DNA of 64,000 nucleotides from Myxococcaceae bacterium JPH2 (lineage in GTDB: Bacteria; Myxococcota; Myxococcia; Myxococcales; Myxococcaceae). Within the stretch, counting starts at the first letter, position 1. Every line of letters starts with the position of its first letter. The DNA lies in assembly GCA_016458225.1 (NCBI GenBank), contig JAEMGR010000016.1, positions 124,001-188,000 of the forward strand, read 5' to 3'. The translations under genes and the position numbers were made by a program. Under the pieces are notes generated by a model. It saw nothing but the letters and a program-made list of their open reading frames with translations. It did no database searches and was not told where the DNA came from. Shown here piece after piece: positions 9,901 to 24,900 of this stretch.

Positions 9901-12900
9901 CGCCTGACTCAGGCCATGGAAGTGGAGCGGATGGAGGATGAGGTTCACGCCGCCCGCGATGGCGCATTCGCTCGTCCCGGCGCGGAGGCTCTCGACAGCC
10001 AGATGGAGCGCGGTCAGCGATGAGGAACACGCGGTGTCCACCGCGAGGCTCGGTCCTCGGAGATCGAGGGCGAAGGACACGCGGTTGGCGACCGACCAGT
10101 GTGCCGGTTGCGCGGAGTAGGTGTCGTTCATCACGCCCACGAACACGCCGACCTGGCGGGTCGATGAGAGCGTCCAGGGCGTGTAGCCCGCATCCTCGAG
10201 CGCCCGATACGCCTCCTGGAGGAAGAGCCGCTCCTGAGGATTCATCCGCTCCGCCTCGCGGGGCGCGATCTCGAAGAACAGCGGATCGAACGCATCCACG
10301 TCGGAGAGGAAGCCGCCCCACCTGCTGGTGATGGAGGGAGGCTGCGCCTGCCAGCGCCAGCGCTCCGCGGGAATCTCCGTCACGCTGTTCACGCCGGCGC
10401 GGAGGTTGTCCCAGAACGCGCCGACGGTGTTGGCCCCTGGGAAGCGGCCACTCATTCCGATGATGGCGATCTCCTGGCCCCCTCTCTCCACGACTGGCGC
10501 GGCTCGATCCATTCGTGGAGGCCCGCGACGCCGCCCGACCTGGGGCTGCGGGAGGGGCTCGTCGTTGGCGCTTGGCGCGGACGCTCGCGCGGGCTCTGGC
10601 GAGGGCTGCTCTGCACCGAGCAGCTCGGCGAGCCGGTCCGGCTGCGTCGCGAGCAGATGCTCCGCGAGTTCCTCGAGCGTCTGCAGCTCGAAGAAGAGCG
10701 TCGTCGTCACGTCTCGGAACGTCTGCGACAGCGCATTGGCCAGCTTCACGACGAGGATCGAGTCAATCCCATAGCTCGCGAACGGCTCCGTGGCGTCGAG
10801 CTGGTCGGGTCGCAGATCGAAGACCGAGGCCACCGTGCGCTTCAGGTAGGCGTGGGTCCGCGCACGCAGCGGCTCCGTGCTCTTGGACTGCGCTCGCTCG
10901 ATGGGGGCGACGGTGGGCGCGGCGGCTTCCACGGGGCGCCGCCGCGAAGTGTGAGCCTGGGCGGGCTCCGGCTGCTGAAGGTAGAGGCCGTCGCTCACGC
11001 AGGCGATGACCTGCTGCCCCAGCGCGTGGAGTTCCTCCGCGACGAAGCGCGTGTCGAGGAAGCCCTCCTGGGAGAGGAGCGCGCGCCATGCCTCCGGACG
11101 CAACCCCGGGCACCCGTGGATGCGGAGCGGGCTGTCGGTGTGGAGCCACCAGCCCTCCAGCAGGCCGAAGGTGAGGTGGGCGAACAGGCTGTTCTGGCTG
11201 ATTTCGTTCAGCAGGAGGATGCCACCCCGGCGCAGCAGTGCCTTCGCGTTGCGGAGGGCACGGCGGATGTCGGCCGTGGCGTGGAGGGCGTTGGCGGCCA
11301 GAACGACGTCGAACGTGCCCGGCACGAAGCCCTGTGCGGACAGCGGTTGGCTCACGTCGAAGAGGCGCGGTTCCAGGAAGGGCGCCTCGGGGGCGAAGCG
11401 CGCCCGCGCCTGCTCCAGGAAGACTCGCGAGACGTCGGAGTACACGTACGTCTCGACGGGCACCCCGCGCTCCTTCAGGCCGGCCAGCACTCCCGCCGTG
11501 CATCCACCCGTGCCCGCGCCGATCTCCAGGATTCGGAGCTTGCGACCGGAGCCTCGGGTGAGGGGCGTGAGCGCTTCGAGCATCGCTTCGGCCAGCCGGG
11601 CGTTCGCGGCATCGGCCAGGGGCTCTCCCTTGTAGATTCCCTCGACGAGCGCCGTGGAGGCGCCCGGGAAGAGGACGTCCGTGGCCTGGCGTCGTCCCAG
11701 CAGGACATCGGGCAGCGCTCGCAGGCACGCGTCCATCAGCGCCACGCGGGCTCGCAGGCTCGGGTCCTCCGCCCACTTCGCGGCGGCGCGCGCCCATCGG
11801 TCCCAGCCCGCTCCGGAGCGGGCGTGGCCGTGCTCATCGAGGAGCCGGCACGACTCGGCCCACCACCGCCGGTAGCGAGAGGCGAGCCCCGGAGGCTCGG
11901 CGGGGAGCGTTGCACCACAGGCCACGAGTTGGGCAAGCAGCGGCTCGGCGGCGAGCGCATCCATTTCGTCGTGGCGCTGTCCGAGCGCGAGGAGCTCCTG
12001 AGGCGCTTGGATGCGGCGGACCTCCGGGAGCGTGGCTCGTGGCTCTCGCGAGGGAGCGGCTCCCGCCCAGGCGCCGTCCCAGAGTGGCGTGAGGGCGAGG
12101 CGGCCGGTGGACTTGAGGATCGCGACCCGCGCGAGCCCTGTCGCGAGCGCCGCGTCCAGTGCCCGCATGGCTGCGTCGGGCTCGATGGATCCGAAGCCCG
12201 CGCTGGCCATCCGCCGCCGGTGCACGTCGTTGCTCACCACGCCCACGCTGCCCCAGTAACCCCAGTCAATCACCCGGACCGGGAAGCGCCCCGCCTGCCC
12301 GAGTTGCTGCGCGAAGGCGTCGATGAAGGTGCTCCCGGCCGCGTAGTTGCTCTGGCCAGGGGCCTTGGAGAACGTCTGCATCGAGGAGAAGAAGAGGACG
12401 AAGTCGAGCGGCTCGTCCTCGAACACCTGCGCGAGCCTCACGCTGGTCTCGACCTTCGCCGCCAGGGCTCGGCGGAACCGCTCCGTCTCCATCGCGGCGA
12501 TCGGCCGATCATCGAGCACGATGGCCGAATGGATGACCGCGTGGATGGCGCCGAACTGGCGCTTGATCAACTCACGCGCGCGCTCGAGGTCCGCGCGCTG
12601 GGTCGCATCGGCGCGGACGTAGAGCGGCCGTGGCCCGAGGGCACCCAGCGCGTCGAGCTTCGCCTCGATGGTGCGATCCAGCTCACGGCGTCCGATCCAG
12701 ACCACCTGAGCGGCGTGGTGTTGGATGACGTGCCGGGTGAAGACCTCACCGATACCGCCGGCGCCGCCGATGACCACGTAGACCCCGCCTCGGCGATAGG
12801 GCAGCGGTCCCTCGCCCTGCTGTCGCAGGGGGGCGAGCACCTGACGGAACCACTGTCCGTGGCGCAGGGCCCACCCGTCGCCCGATGAGGACGGAGGGAG

Positions 12901-15900
12901 GCGCCACAGCGCGTCGACCGAGATCGCTTCCTCGGCCGGGAGATCGACGAGGAGCATGCTCCAGTGGGGATGCTCCTTGGCCGCGGAGCCCACGAGCCCG
13001 GCGAGGCTCGCGTGCGTCGCGTTCAGTGGCTCATGGGCGCCCACGCGCTGAGCCTGGCGGGTCACGAGGGTGAAGCGCAGCGGGCGCGAGCCGGGCACGT
13101 TGCCGATCGCGGCCTGGAGACAGGACAGCAGCGCCATGACGCCGTGCTCCTGCCCCTCGATGAGCCCCTCGCTGGAGGGCGACATCGAGTCCGGCCGGGG
13201 AGCGACCCAGACGATGTCCGAGATGGAGGCGTGCTCAGCGAAGGCCGCCGCGAGGCGCTCCCTCCCGGTGTCCAACTCCAGGAAGCGCGCGTCGTGCTGG
13301 CGCGAGAGTTCGGCGCGCAAGGAGGCGTCGGCCCCGATGACGAGCAGCGAGCCCTTCGCGGACCGTGGCGCGTCGAGGAATTCCTCCGGACGCAAGGGCT
13401 CCCACACCGGCAGGAGGTACTCCAATCCCTCGCCGAGCTGCTGCCCGGAGGCTATCGGCCGCGCCGCGACCTCGTGCATCCGGACACAGACCGCGCCGTC
13501 GCCATCACAGATGCTCACGTCGACCGCGAGCGCGTGCTCGGTCCGGCGGACGACGTGCACCCAGGCCTCTGCTGGACACGGGGCGTGGACGTCGACCGCC
13601 CGAGCCGAGAAGGGGAGATACGGGCGCCCCTCGTCGAGCACGAACACCATGGCCGCCTGCAATGCCGCATCCATGAGGCCCGGGTGCAGCACCCAGTCCG
13701 CGGACTCCGAGTCGCGGTTCTCCGGCGCCAGCACGAGCCGGGCGAGCACCTCGTTGCCGTCGCGGTAGATCGTCTGGAGCCCGCGGTGGCTTGGGCCATA
13801 GCCCACGCCGAGCCGCTCGAAGGCGTCGTAGTAGGCTTGGCCCGTCCAGCGCTCCATTGTGTCGAGCCGCGCCTGCCATGCGCGCACGTCGAGGGCGGGA
13901 GGCGGACGCGCCGCACCCCAGCGCACCTTGCCTTGGCAGTGAACGCGCGGGGCCTCCATGCCGGCGGGCGTGGTGTACGCCTCGAAGGCGACCCCACTGT
14001 CGCCCTGCGCGTCCTCGACGAACTCGACGTGGAGCTCGACGTCGGCGGTGCGCTCCTCCGGGACGACCAGCGGGTGGCTCCACACGACGTCGCGCAGTTC
14101 GACGGGAGTGTCCTTGCCCTGGCCGCCACGCGACGAGAACCGGAGGCCCGCCCTCGCGAGCTCCAGGTAGGCGACGCCCGGCAGGACGCGCTGTCCCCCG
14201 ACGCGGTGGTCATCGAGGAAAGGCTCGGTGCCGTCGAACCGGGACGTGAAGCGCTGTGCCTCGAGGTCGGAGGTGTTCTCGTGCAGCAGCGGGTGCAGCA
14301 CCGAGCGGCCACCTCGAGACGCCGCACGCGGCGGCGCGAGCCAGTGGCGCTCCCTCGCGAACGGATAGCCCGGCAGGCGGACGCGCCGAGGCGTATTCCC
14401 GCGATACAGCCGTGCCCAGTCGATGTCGAAGCCATGGACCCACAGCTCGAGCAGCTTGTCGTGTTGGTCCTTCGCCAACCACCGGTCGACGACGTGCTGG
14501 ACATCCTCGTCGGCGAACAGCGCGTGCAGTTGCCGGTGCGACCGGACCTGCCCGCGGAACACGCCTCCGCCGCCAGCGCCGGTGCTCACGGATCGCAGCT
14601 TCGCCAGCAGCTCGGGGAGATCTCCAGCGATGATCCCGAGTCGCTCGTTCATCGCCTGCCGGCCCACCTGCAGGGTGTAGGCGACGTCCGCGATCGGCTG
14701 CGGCTCCCGGATGAGCGCGTCGTGGAGGTTTCGCGCGCTCTCGGCGAGTCGGTCCGCGTCTCGCGCCGACAGCACGACGAGGTATGGCCCCGCCACGTCG
14801 GCTTCGTGCTTCGCGCTCGGGACGTACTCCTCGACGATGACGTGCGCGTTGACGCCGCCCACGCCGAACGAGCTCACGCCTCCCACCCGCGTTCCCTCCC
14901 GTGGCGCCTGCCACGGGGTCCGAGTGGTCGCGATGCGGAACGGGCTGCCCCGCAGGTCGATGTAGGGATTGACCTCGCCGCAGTGCAGGCTCTCGACGAG
15001 GGTCCGATGTTCGAGCTGGAGGACGACCTTCATCAGTCCGGCCACGCCCGCCGCTGTCTCCAGGTGGCCGATGTTGGTCTTGATCGAACCCAGGGCACAG
15101 TGCGGCTCGGCGGCGTCCGTCGCGCCGGGCGTCCGCTCGCGCAACGTGGCGAATGCACGCCTGAGCCCCTCGACCTCGATCGGATCCCCGAGCGGGGTTC
15201 CGGTGCCATGCGCCTCGATGTAACCCACCCGGCGCGGGTCGACGCCAGCACGGGTGTACGCCGCCTCGATGAGCGCGGCCTGCGCCAGCGGGTTGGGCGA
15301 CGTCAACGTGTTGGCCCGCCCGCCGTGGTTGTGGCCGCTGCCACGGAGGAGCGCGCGGATGGTGTCCCCGTCCGCCTCGGCGCGACTCAGGCGCTTCAGG
15401 ACGAGGATGCCGATGCCTTCGCCCCGGCTGTAGCCGTTGGCCTGGCCCGAGAAGGTCTTGCATCGCCCGTCGTCACAGATCATCCGCGCCTTGCTGAGGC
15501 TGATCTGCGTCGCGGGATCCACGAGGACGTTCACGCCTCCGGCGATGGCGACGTCGCTCGCGCCGCTGCGCAGGGCCTCCATGGCCCGGTGGATGGCGAC
15601 CAGGGACGAAGAGCAGGCGGTCTCCACGGGCTCGCTCGGGCCGTGCAGATCCAGGAAGTAGCTCAGGCGGTTGGGGCCCACTGACGGGAGGGTGGCTCCG
15701 CCGTTGAAGCCCTCGATGGGTATCCCCGCGGCGGTCGCGCGCTTGTCGTAGCCGCTGGCCCACATGCCGATGAAGAGCGCCGTCGCGCTGCCGGCGAGAG
15801 CGCCGGGGGAGTGGCCAGCATCCTCCAGCGCCCACCAGACGTGCTGCATCAGCAGGCGCTGCTGCGGGTCCATCGCCTCGGCCTCCTTGGGGGAGATGCC

Positions 15901-18900
15901 GAAGAAGAGCGGGTCGAACTCGTCAATCCCGTCGATGAAGCCGCCCCACTTCGCGCGCGTTCGATCGCCCGTGTCGGGGTCTCCGTAGATCGCGCGCCAG
16001 TCCCAGCGGCTGGCCGGGACCTCGGTGATGCAGTCCCGCCCTTGGAGCAGGTTGTCCCAGAGCTCGGTGAGGGTGCGAGCGCCCGGGAAGCGGCCGCTCA
16101 TCCCGACGATGGCGATGGGCTCGTCCGACTCGGGGGGACGTACCGCGCGCGGCGCGGGGGCGGGCGCGGCCTCGACGTTCGGCGCGTGCGCTGGTGGGAG
16201 CAAGGAGGGCACCGGATTCGAGCGGGTGAAGACCTCCGGGTGCTCGCGCAGCAGCGCCTCGGCGAGGTCGCCGATGGTGGGGTGCTGGAAGAGGAGGGTG
16301 GGAACCAGCGACAGCCCCAGCTCCGCGTTCAGGGCGTTCGTGAGTTCGGTCAGCAAGATGGAGTCGAACCCGTACTCGCCCAACTCCCGGGATGGGTCGA
16401 GGTCGTCCTCGGAGAGCCTGGCCAGCGCGGCGACCCGACTCGTGACGAGCCGCCGGACGGTCGCCAGCGAGGGCGCGGCGGAGTTGGCACCGGTGCGCGC
16501 GGCGGGCTTGGGTTGCGAAGGCTCCGGCGATCGCGCTTCCTGGCGCACGGCCCGCTCGAGTTCTTCGGCGGGGCCGTGCATGACCACGACGTGGCCGTCA
16601 CCCAGCGAGAGCGCCTGGTAGAACGCCTGGACTCCGGCCGCCGATGGCATCGGCGTGAGCCCTCCGCTCTGTCGCAGGCGGTGCAGTCCCGCCGCGTCGA
16701 GCCGCATGCCACCGTCGCGCCAGTACGGCCACGCCACCGAGAGCGTGTGCCCTCGGCGCTCGCCGTTCAGGACGCGCGCGTTTCGGGCCTCCGCGAAGGC
16801 ATCCATGAAGGCGTTGGCGACCGCGTAGTCGGCCTGGCCTGGGTTGCCGAACGTCCCCGCCACCGACGAGAAGAGGGCGAAGAAGTCGAGGTCCAGCTCG
16901 CGCGTCGCCCGGTCCAGGTGCAGCGTCCCCTGGACCTTCGGGAGCAGCGCCGCGGTCAGCTCCGCTCGGGTCTTGCGGTGCAGCGAGCTGTCTCGGAGGA
17001 CGCCCGCGGCGTGGATGATTCCCTCGAGGTGGCCGTGCCTCTCCACGAGTGAGCTGATCAGGGCCTCGACCTCGTGGGCGTCGCCGAGATCGACCTGGCG
17101 ATACTCGACCTTCGCCCCGCGTTCGCGCAGCGCTTCCATCCGCCGCTGCTGCGAGTCACTCACGGGTGAGCGGCCCGCCAGCACGATCGTGACGGGTGCC
17201 ACGCGGCTCGCGATCTCCTCGGCGAAGATGGACCCCAGACCTCCTGCGCCGCCGGTGACCAGATAGGTTCCGCCGACCTTCCACGGCGGCGTGGCTCGGT
17301 CCTCGGAGAGCTCCGCACGGACGTACTCGGCGGCCTGCCGCTCTCCGTGGCGGAAGCGGACGTGGACGAGGGCGCGATGAGCCCGCGCCTCGATGAGCTG
17401 GTTCGCCCAGGCAGTGCTGCTTGCGTCCACTTCGACGAACTGAACGTGGAGCGCCGGTGCCTCCTTCCTCGCGGTCAGCAGCAGCCCGGAGAGGCCATGC
17501 CAGGGCCGGTGCTCGGGGCCGGGTGGCAGCGCGAGCTGCGCGAAGAGCTCTCCTCGGGTGGACGCTCCCGTGAGCGCTTGGATGCGTTCAAGCAACTCAG
17601 CCGCGCGCGCTGGGAACTCGCGCGCGAGCTGCTCCTCCCCGCCGCCCGTGGGCAGCCAGAGGAACGTGGCCCCAGAGAGTGTCGCGGCCAACTTGCGCTT
17701 CGTCTCGCCGTCGGGCTCGGGCGCGATCACCAGGTGGTGCGCCGGCGTCCCCTCCCACGCCTTCGATGCATTCGCGGCCCACCGCCGCTGGAACAGCCGC
17801 ACTTCGCCCGAACCCACTGGCGTGGGATCCACGTCCGCGCGCTCGCGGAGCGACAGGCCGCGCAGCCGGACGCGGACCTGCCCCTGGTCGTCGCAGACAT
17901 CGATGTCGAGCTCTCGCGTCGAGGGCGCGGCGCCGCGCACGTTCCGCACGTGCGCCCATCCCGCCAGGGGGCTGGGCCCCAGGACCTCCAGGGAGCGCAG
18001 CGCGAACGGGAGGTAGCTCCGCGCATCCTCGCCAGCGTCGAGCGCGATCATCGCCTGCAGCGCCGCATCCATGACGCTCGGGTGGAGGACGAAGGACTTC
18101 GCCTCGGGCTGGAGTTCCGGGGGGAGTTCCAGCCTCGCGAGCACCTCGCCGTTGCCACGCTGGACGTGGCGGAGCGCGCGGTGCGCCGGGCCCAGGTGGA
18201 CGCCGCGACGCTCGAGCGCCGCATAGCAGGACTCCGGTGCCACCACGTTCGCGGAGGTTCGGTGGCGCACGGCTTCGACGTCCATGCGCGCCGGCTCCAG
18301 TTCCACGGCGTACCAGGCGGTCCCCCGATGGTACGGAGCGCTGCCCGTGTCGTTCGCGGGAGCCACGGTGTAGGCGGCCTCGTTCGCGGCGCCGCTCACC
18401 AACTCGATGCGCACGTCGAGCGGAGGCGCTGTCCCCATCTGGAGTGGGCGCGCCCACACCAACTGCGTGAGCCGCATCGCCACGAAACGGTCGGCCTCGC
18501 CGAAGGCGGCCGTCGCCGCTGCTCGGGCCATTTCGAGGTACGCCACCGCGGGGAGGGTGCGCTCGCCCGCGACGCGGTGGTCGCGGAGGAAGGGCTCCTG
18601 TCCCGAGAACGCGGCGCGGAAGGAGGTCCCGCGCAGCGTCGAGGTGTTCCGGTGGACGAGCGGGTGGAGGCGTCCACCAGCGGAAGGCGCGGGCCGTTCG
18701 AGCCAGTGCCGCTGTCGCCGGAAGGGGGTCGGCGGAAGCGCGATGGCGGGCGCGTGAGGCACCGCGTTCGCGTAGCTCAGGTCGACGCCTCGCTCGTAGA
18801 GCGCGGCGAGTGACGTCAGGGCGACCTCGAGCCCACCGCCCGGTTGGAGGCTCGGAATCCGCTCACCGTCCGGCCACTCTCCACGAGCGCCGGGCAGTCC

Positions 18901-21900
18901 CACCTCGACGAAGCCATCCACCCCGCTCTCCACCAGGGTGCGGAGCGCATCGGCCGCGCGGGCGGGCGCCGTGGCTCGCGACGTCCAGTATTCGGCGCGC
19001 GTGACTTCGTCGCCGCTCTGGATCCCCGACACCGTGGACACGAGCGGGATGCGCGGCGGACGCAAGGTCGTGCTGCGGTTCGCCTGGCCCGTGACGAGGC
19101 GCATGGCCGTGGCGGCGTTCATCACCCCCGCGGCCACCGCTGCGGCGTACTCGCCGATGCCGCACCCGGCGACCGCGCTCGGCTTCACCCCGTAGTGGGC
19201 CCACTGCGCGACCAGGGCGCATTGCCACGCGAGGAACACCACGCGACGGTTCGGCACCTCGTTGGACCGCGAGCGGAGCCACTCACGAAGCTCCGGGTCC
19301 AGGAAGGGATGCTCCAGGACCTTCGCGACGGGCGGACACTCCTCCTCCTTCCCCGAGAAGAGGAACGCGAGGCGGTGGATGGGCTCGGAGGGCGGCCTCG
19401 TTTCGGCGAGCGCTCGGCGCCACGCCGCGCGATTGCCGACGACCGCACGCCGCACGCGATGGTGCGCTCGGCGGGTCGCGGCCGTGGCCGCCACCATGGC
19501 CTCTGAGACGTCTGCGTCGAGGAAGCGCTCGAACCGCTCGGTCAGCACGGCGAGGGTCTCGGCGTTCGGCGCGGACAGCAGCAGCAGGTGCTCGCCGCGC
19601 GCGTCACCTCTTGGCGACGAGGGAGTCGCGGGTGCCTGCTCGAAGATCGCGTGGGCGTTCGTGCCGCCGAAACCGAAGGCGCTCACGCCGGCTCGCCGGA
19701 GCCCCGCCCCCGTCCACCGCTCGCGATGCGCCGCCACCTGGAGCGTGGCGGGATCGACGTCGATCTCCGGATTGAGCTGCTCGAAGTTCACCTGACCTGG
19801 GATCTCTCCGTGCTGCACGCAGAGCACGGCCTTCATCGCGCCCGCGAGGCCCGCGGCGGCCTCCAGGTGTCCGAGGTTGGCCTTCACCGCCCCGACGCGC
19901 AGCGGCTGTGCGCGCTTCCCGGTGCGGAACACCGCGTTCAGCGCGTGCAGTTCAATCGGGTCACCCAGTCGGGTGCCCGTCCCATGGGTCTCGACGTAGC
20001 CGATGTCCTCGGGGTTCAGGCCCGCGTCCGCCAGCGCGGCGCGGACAACCGCCTGCTGGGCCACGCCGTTGGGCGCGGTCAGCCCGCTGGTCAGCCCGTC
20101 CTGTCCCACCGCGCTTCCTCTCACCACCGCGAGGATGGGATCTCCGTCGCGCTGCGCGTCCTCGAGGCGCTTGAGGAGAATGGCGCACGCGCCTTCGCCG
20201 CGACCGAACCCATCGGCCTTCGCGTCGAACGTCTTGCAGCGTCCGTCGGGCGCGAGCATCCCCGCCTGCGAGAGGACCATGCCGGACTCGGGTCCGAGGA
20301 TCAGGTGGACGCCGCCCGCGAGCGCCATGGAGCACTCGCCTTGGCGGAGGCTTTTGACGGCGAGGTGAAGCGCGACGAGCGACGCCGAGCAGGCCGTGTC
20401 GACCGCGAGGCTCGGGCCGCGCCAGTCCATCCAGTAGGAGAGCCGGTTGGCGGCGGTGCTGGCCGAGGTGCCCGTCCCGGTCCACGCCGAGAGCAGGTCT
20501 GGATTGGCGAACTGCATCCGCGCGTAGTCGCTGCCGCCGATTCCAACGAACACGCCCACGGGCGCACCCTTGAGCGCGGCCCGGGTGAGGCCCGCGCGCT
20601 CGAGCGCCTCGTGGCTCACTTCCATCAGCAGTCGATGCTGCGGGTCGAGGTAGGCCGCCTCGCGCGGAGTGATCTGGAAGAACTCCGGGTCGAAGCGATC
20701 GACCCCGTCGATGAAGCCCGCGTGGCGCGGCTGGGGTCGAGCACCCGGCGGCTCGGCGCTCCACCGATCTCCCGGCACCTCGACGATGCCGTCCATCCCT
20801 TCGCACAGGGTTCGCCAGTAGGCCTCCGGCGAATCAATGCCCCCCGGCAGGCGGCACGCCATCCCCACGACCGCGACGGCTTGCGGGCCCGCCAGCGCGG
20901 GCGGTGGGGCGGCCACCTCCACGGTGGCGCTGGCCAGTGACTCCCAGAGGTGCTTCGAGAGCCGCTCGATCGTCGGGTAGTCGAAGGCCAGCGTCGCCGG
21001 CAGTCGCAGCTTCAGCCGGTTCGCCAGCTTCGAGCGCAGCTGCACGGACATCAGCGAATCGAGGCCCGCCTCACCGAAGGGCGCATCGGACGCCAGCGCC
21101 GACGGCGCGACCCCGAGGATGCGCGACGCCTCCGTCTTCACCAAGGCGGCGAGCTCTTCCAAATTGCCGGGAGGGGAGCTGTCGAGTCCCGCCGCGGGGG
21201 GCGGCGAGGGCTGCTCGCTCCGGGCGCTCCCGAAGGCGTCGATCTGTCCCGCCGCGACCACGGTGTGGGCGCGCCCTTCGGACAGGACGGCCTCGAACTC
21301 CCGGAAGCCATCATCGTCCGCGAGCGGCTGCACCCGACTCGAGAACCGCGTCCGGAGATTCATCCCGTCTCCGGCCCACGAGCCCCAGCCGATGCTGAGA
21401 ACGTCGAGACCTTCTTGGCGCCACTGGTGGGCCAGTGCGTCGAGCGCGGCCGACGCGGCGGAGTACGCGGCCGTACCCGGGACACCGATGAGCGCCGACA
21501 GCGACGAGAACAGCACGATCTGTTCGAGGTGAGGCCCCCTCAGGTGATGGATGAGGTTCCGGGCCCCCTGCACCTTGGGCCGCGCCACCCGGTCCAGGCT
21601 CGTTGGATCCAGCGTGACGAGCGCTCCGTCCTCGAGCGTGGCCGCGCAGTGGATGACCGTGCGCAGGGGGGGCCAGTCTTGCGCCACCGTCCGGCCCAGC
21701 GCGGCCACCGCGGCCTCGTCGCCGACGTCGACGCTCATCGCCTCGACGCGGACACCGCCCGCGCGGAGGTCCGCGATGGCCGCCCGCGCGTGCTCCGAGG
21801 GGGACGAGCGCCCACAGAGGATGATGTTGCGAGCCCCTCGCTCCAGCAGGTGGCGAGCCATCCGCAGGCCCAGGCTTCCGAGCCCACCCGTGACCAGGTA

Positions 21901-24900
21901 CGTCCCCGCGCCATCTGCGGCGAACCCCGGCGCATCGGCCTGGACATCGAGGACCACCTTGCCCACGTGCCGACCCTGGCCAAGCACATGGAGTGCCCGG
22001 GCCGCGTCCCGCATCGGGAAGACGCGGGAAGGCAGCGGGCGCAATTCACCCGCCTCGACCGCGCGAACGAGGGCGTCGAACATCGACGCGATCTCCTCCG
22101 GGTCGAGCTGCATGAGGTCGAACGCGTGGTACGCGGCGTTCGGGGCGACCGCCGTCACCTGCTCCTGCGTCCAGCGTTCGGTCTTGCCCAACTCGACGAA
22201 CCGGCCGCCGGGACGGAGCACGGACAAGGAGGCGGGGATCGCGGCGCCCGTGAGCGCGTTGAGGACGACGTCGACTCCACCTTGGGCCGAGAGCGCCTGC
22301 GCGAAGGCGACGGAGCGCGAGTCGTGCGGCTCGAGCCCCATCATGCGCAGGACGCCCCACTTCCCCTGGCTCGCGGTCCCGATCGGCTCGGCGCCGAGCA
22401 TCCGCGCCACCTGCACCGCGGCCATCCCCACGCCTCCGGCCGCCGCGTGGATGAGCACGCGCTCACCGCGCTTCACATGGGCGATGTCCCGGAGCCCGTA
22501 CCACGCCGTGAGGAAGGCGACGGGCAGCGTGCAGGCCGCGACGGAGGTGAGCCCCGCGGGGCGGCGCGCCGCCCAACGCTCGTCGATAACGACGGTCTGC
22601 GAGAACGCGCCCGGCGCCAATGCCATCACCGCGTCACCGACCGAGAACCGCCGGACGCCCTCGCCCACGGCCACGACGGTGCCAGCGCATTCGCAACCCA
22701 GCGCGCCGAGGTCCCCGGGAATGCGACCGAGCACGAGCAACGCGTCGCGGAAGTTCAGGCCCGCGGCCTCGACGCGGATCGCGATCTGCCCCGCCGCCGG
22801 TGCGGGCACGGGGCGCTCGGTGAAGTGGACGAAGTCCGCCGAGCCCACCTCGCGGGCCACGAGCGCGAAGTCCTTGGGAAGCGGCGGCACCGGAAGGGCA
22901 GGGAGGCGCTCCAGGACGGGGCGGAAGACGCCGGCGGCGCGGAGCGCGAGCTGTGCGCCAGACCGTCCGACGACGCCCGCGAGATCCGACAGGTGGGCTG
23001 CGTCGCTCACGTCAACGAGGGTGAGCGACAGCTCGGGATGCTCGGTCGCCAGCACGCGCGCCATGCCCCAGACCGCGGCAGAGCCCGGTCGGATCTCCTC
23101 GGTTTCATCGAGGGCGATACCTCGCCGGGTCACGAGGGTGAGGTGGTCCGGTCCCTCGCCGCGAAGGGTTGCCTGGATCACATCCACCAGGTGCGCCAGC
23201 CCCTCGGCCGAGGGCTCCGCGAGCTCCGGGACCAGGTAGACCAGCCGCTCTCCGCGCAGCGAATCGCGGCGGGCCTCCCGCGCGTTCGGGAACACCGCCT
23301 GGACCTCCCGCACGAGCTCCGCATTCGGGCTCATCACCGCGAGCGACCCGGAGGCAGCGGGCCGCTTGGGTGCGGACTCCCACCGGACGGCGTAGCGGAG
23401 GCCGAGCTGCTCCGTGGCCCGGGCGCGGGTCTGGATGCCCGACAGCCGCGCGAGCACCCGCCCCTGCGCGTCCGTGACGGTGACCTCACCCTCGCGGCCC
23501 ACGACGAAGAGTTCGTCGACGGGAGGGGCGAACAGCTCGGCCTCCTCGATGGCCGCGAGCACGCGGGGCCCTTCGCCTCCGCTCGGGGTGAGGCACAGCA
23601 GCGGTTGCATCACCGCGTCGAGGATGGCGGGGGCCCAGTGCTTCCCACCGTTCACCCGCGCGAGCAGCGACCGCTCATTGAACCGGAGCTCCGTGAGCCG
23701 CCTCAGGGCCGGACCGAAGTCCAGGCCCGCCTCCGCCACGCGCGCATAGAACGCCTCGGGGGCGAGCGCGTGCACGAGGTTCCTCCCTGCGGCCGTGAGG
23801 TCGACGGCCGGGGGCTGGCTCCGCTCCGTGGCGAGCTCCGCCTCGACCAGCGTGCGCCACCCCGTGCCGTCCTGCGTGAAGCTCGCGGCCTGGTCGCCTT
23901 CGAAGCGGAAGTGGACGGCCGTGCCGGGGTGGATGGGGAGCGGAGACAGGAAGCGGATGTCCCGCAGTCGCGAGGCGCCCGACTGCCAGAGTGCCATCAG
24001 GTGATAGGAGGCGGGCACCAGCGCCCGGCCAGACACCCGGTGATCGCGGAGGTCGGCCAGCTCGGCCGCGTCGAGATCGCTGCGGAAGTGGCGAGCGGGT
24101 CCCGGAAGTGGAAGCTCCGTCCCGCGATACGCATCCGCGCGCGCGCCGCCGAGCCGCTGCCGACGAGGGAGCCAGAGCGGCCGGCGTTCAAAGACAGCGG
24201 TGGGGAGGCGGATGGGCCTGCCACCCGGTGACAAAGCGCCCAGCGCCAGCGTCTTTCCGGCGAGGAAACACTCGCCGGCCGCTTCCCGAATCGAGCGGCG
24301 CTCATCCTGATCGCGCTGCATGCTGGGGATGACGCGGATCTCCATGGCATCCGCGAGCGGGGTGAGGACCGCGTGCGGCCCCAGCTCCAGGACGAGGTCC
24401 GCGCCGGTGATGTCCAGCTTCCGCAGCGCCGGGGCGAACTGGACGGGCTGCACGAGCTGCGCACCCCAGTAGCGGGGATCCGTCGGCGCGTAGCCGTCCG
24501 TCGTGGCGGCGAAGGAGATCGTCGGGGCCTTGAGCGCGAGGGACCGTGCGAAGTCCTCGAGGGGCCCGCGTGCCGCCACCATGGCCGGCGAGTGGAACGC
24601 GTGCGCGATGGCGAGTCGCTTGTGCTCGCCCGTGAAGCCCGCCTCGAATCGCGCGAGTGCCTCCAAGGGACCGGAAAGGACGAGCGACTCCGGACCGTTG
24701 ACCGCGGCGATGGCGAGGCCGCACTCCACCCGCCGCTCGCGAACCGCCTCCTCGGATGCACGGACCGCGAGCATCCCGCCGGTGGGCGGCAGCGCTCCGG
24801 TCAGCTCGCCGCGCTTCGCCGCGAGGGCCGCGCCGTGCTCCAGGCTCAGGATGCCGGCCACGTGCGCCGCGGCCAGCTCGCCCAGCGAGTGCCCGAGAAC

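Noticed and set aside
5833-24231. Very long open frames on the plus strand (for example 5833-9210, 12964-15684 and 20950-24231)
   Set aside because: They lie fully antisense to clear polyketide synthase domains. Open antisense frames are expected in very GC-rich coding DNA, and the translations are rich in Arg/Gly/Glu with no motif or ribosome site.
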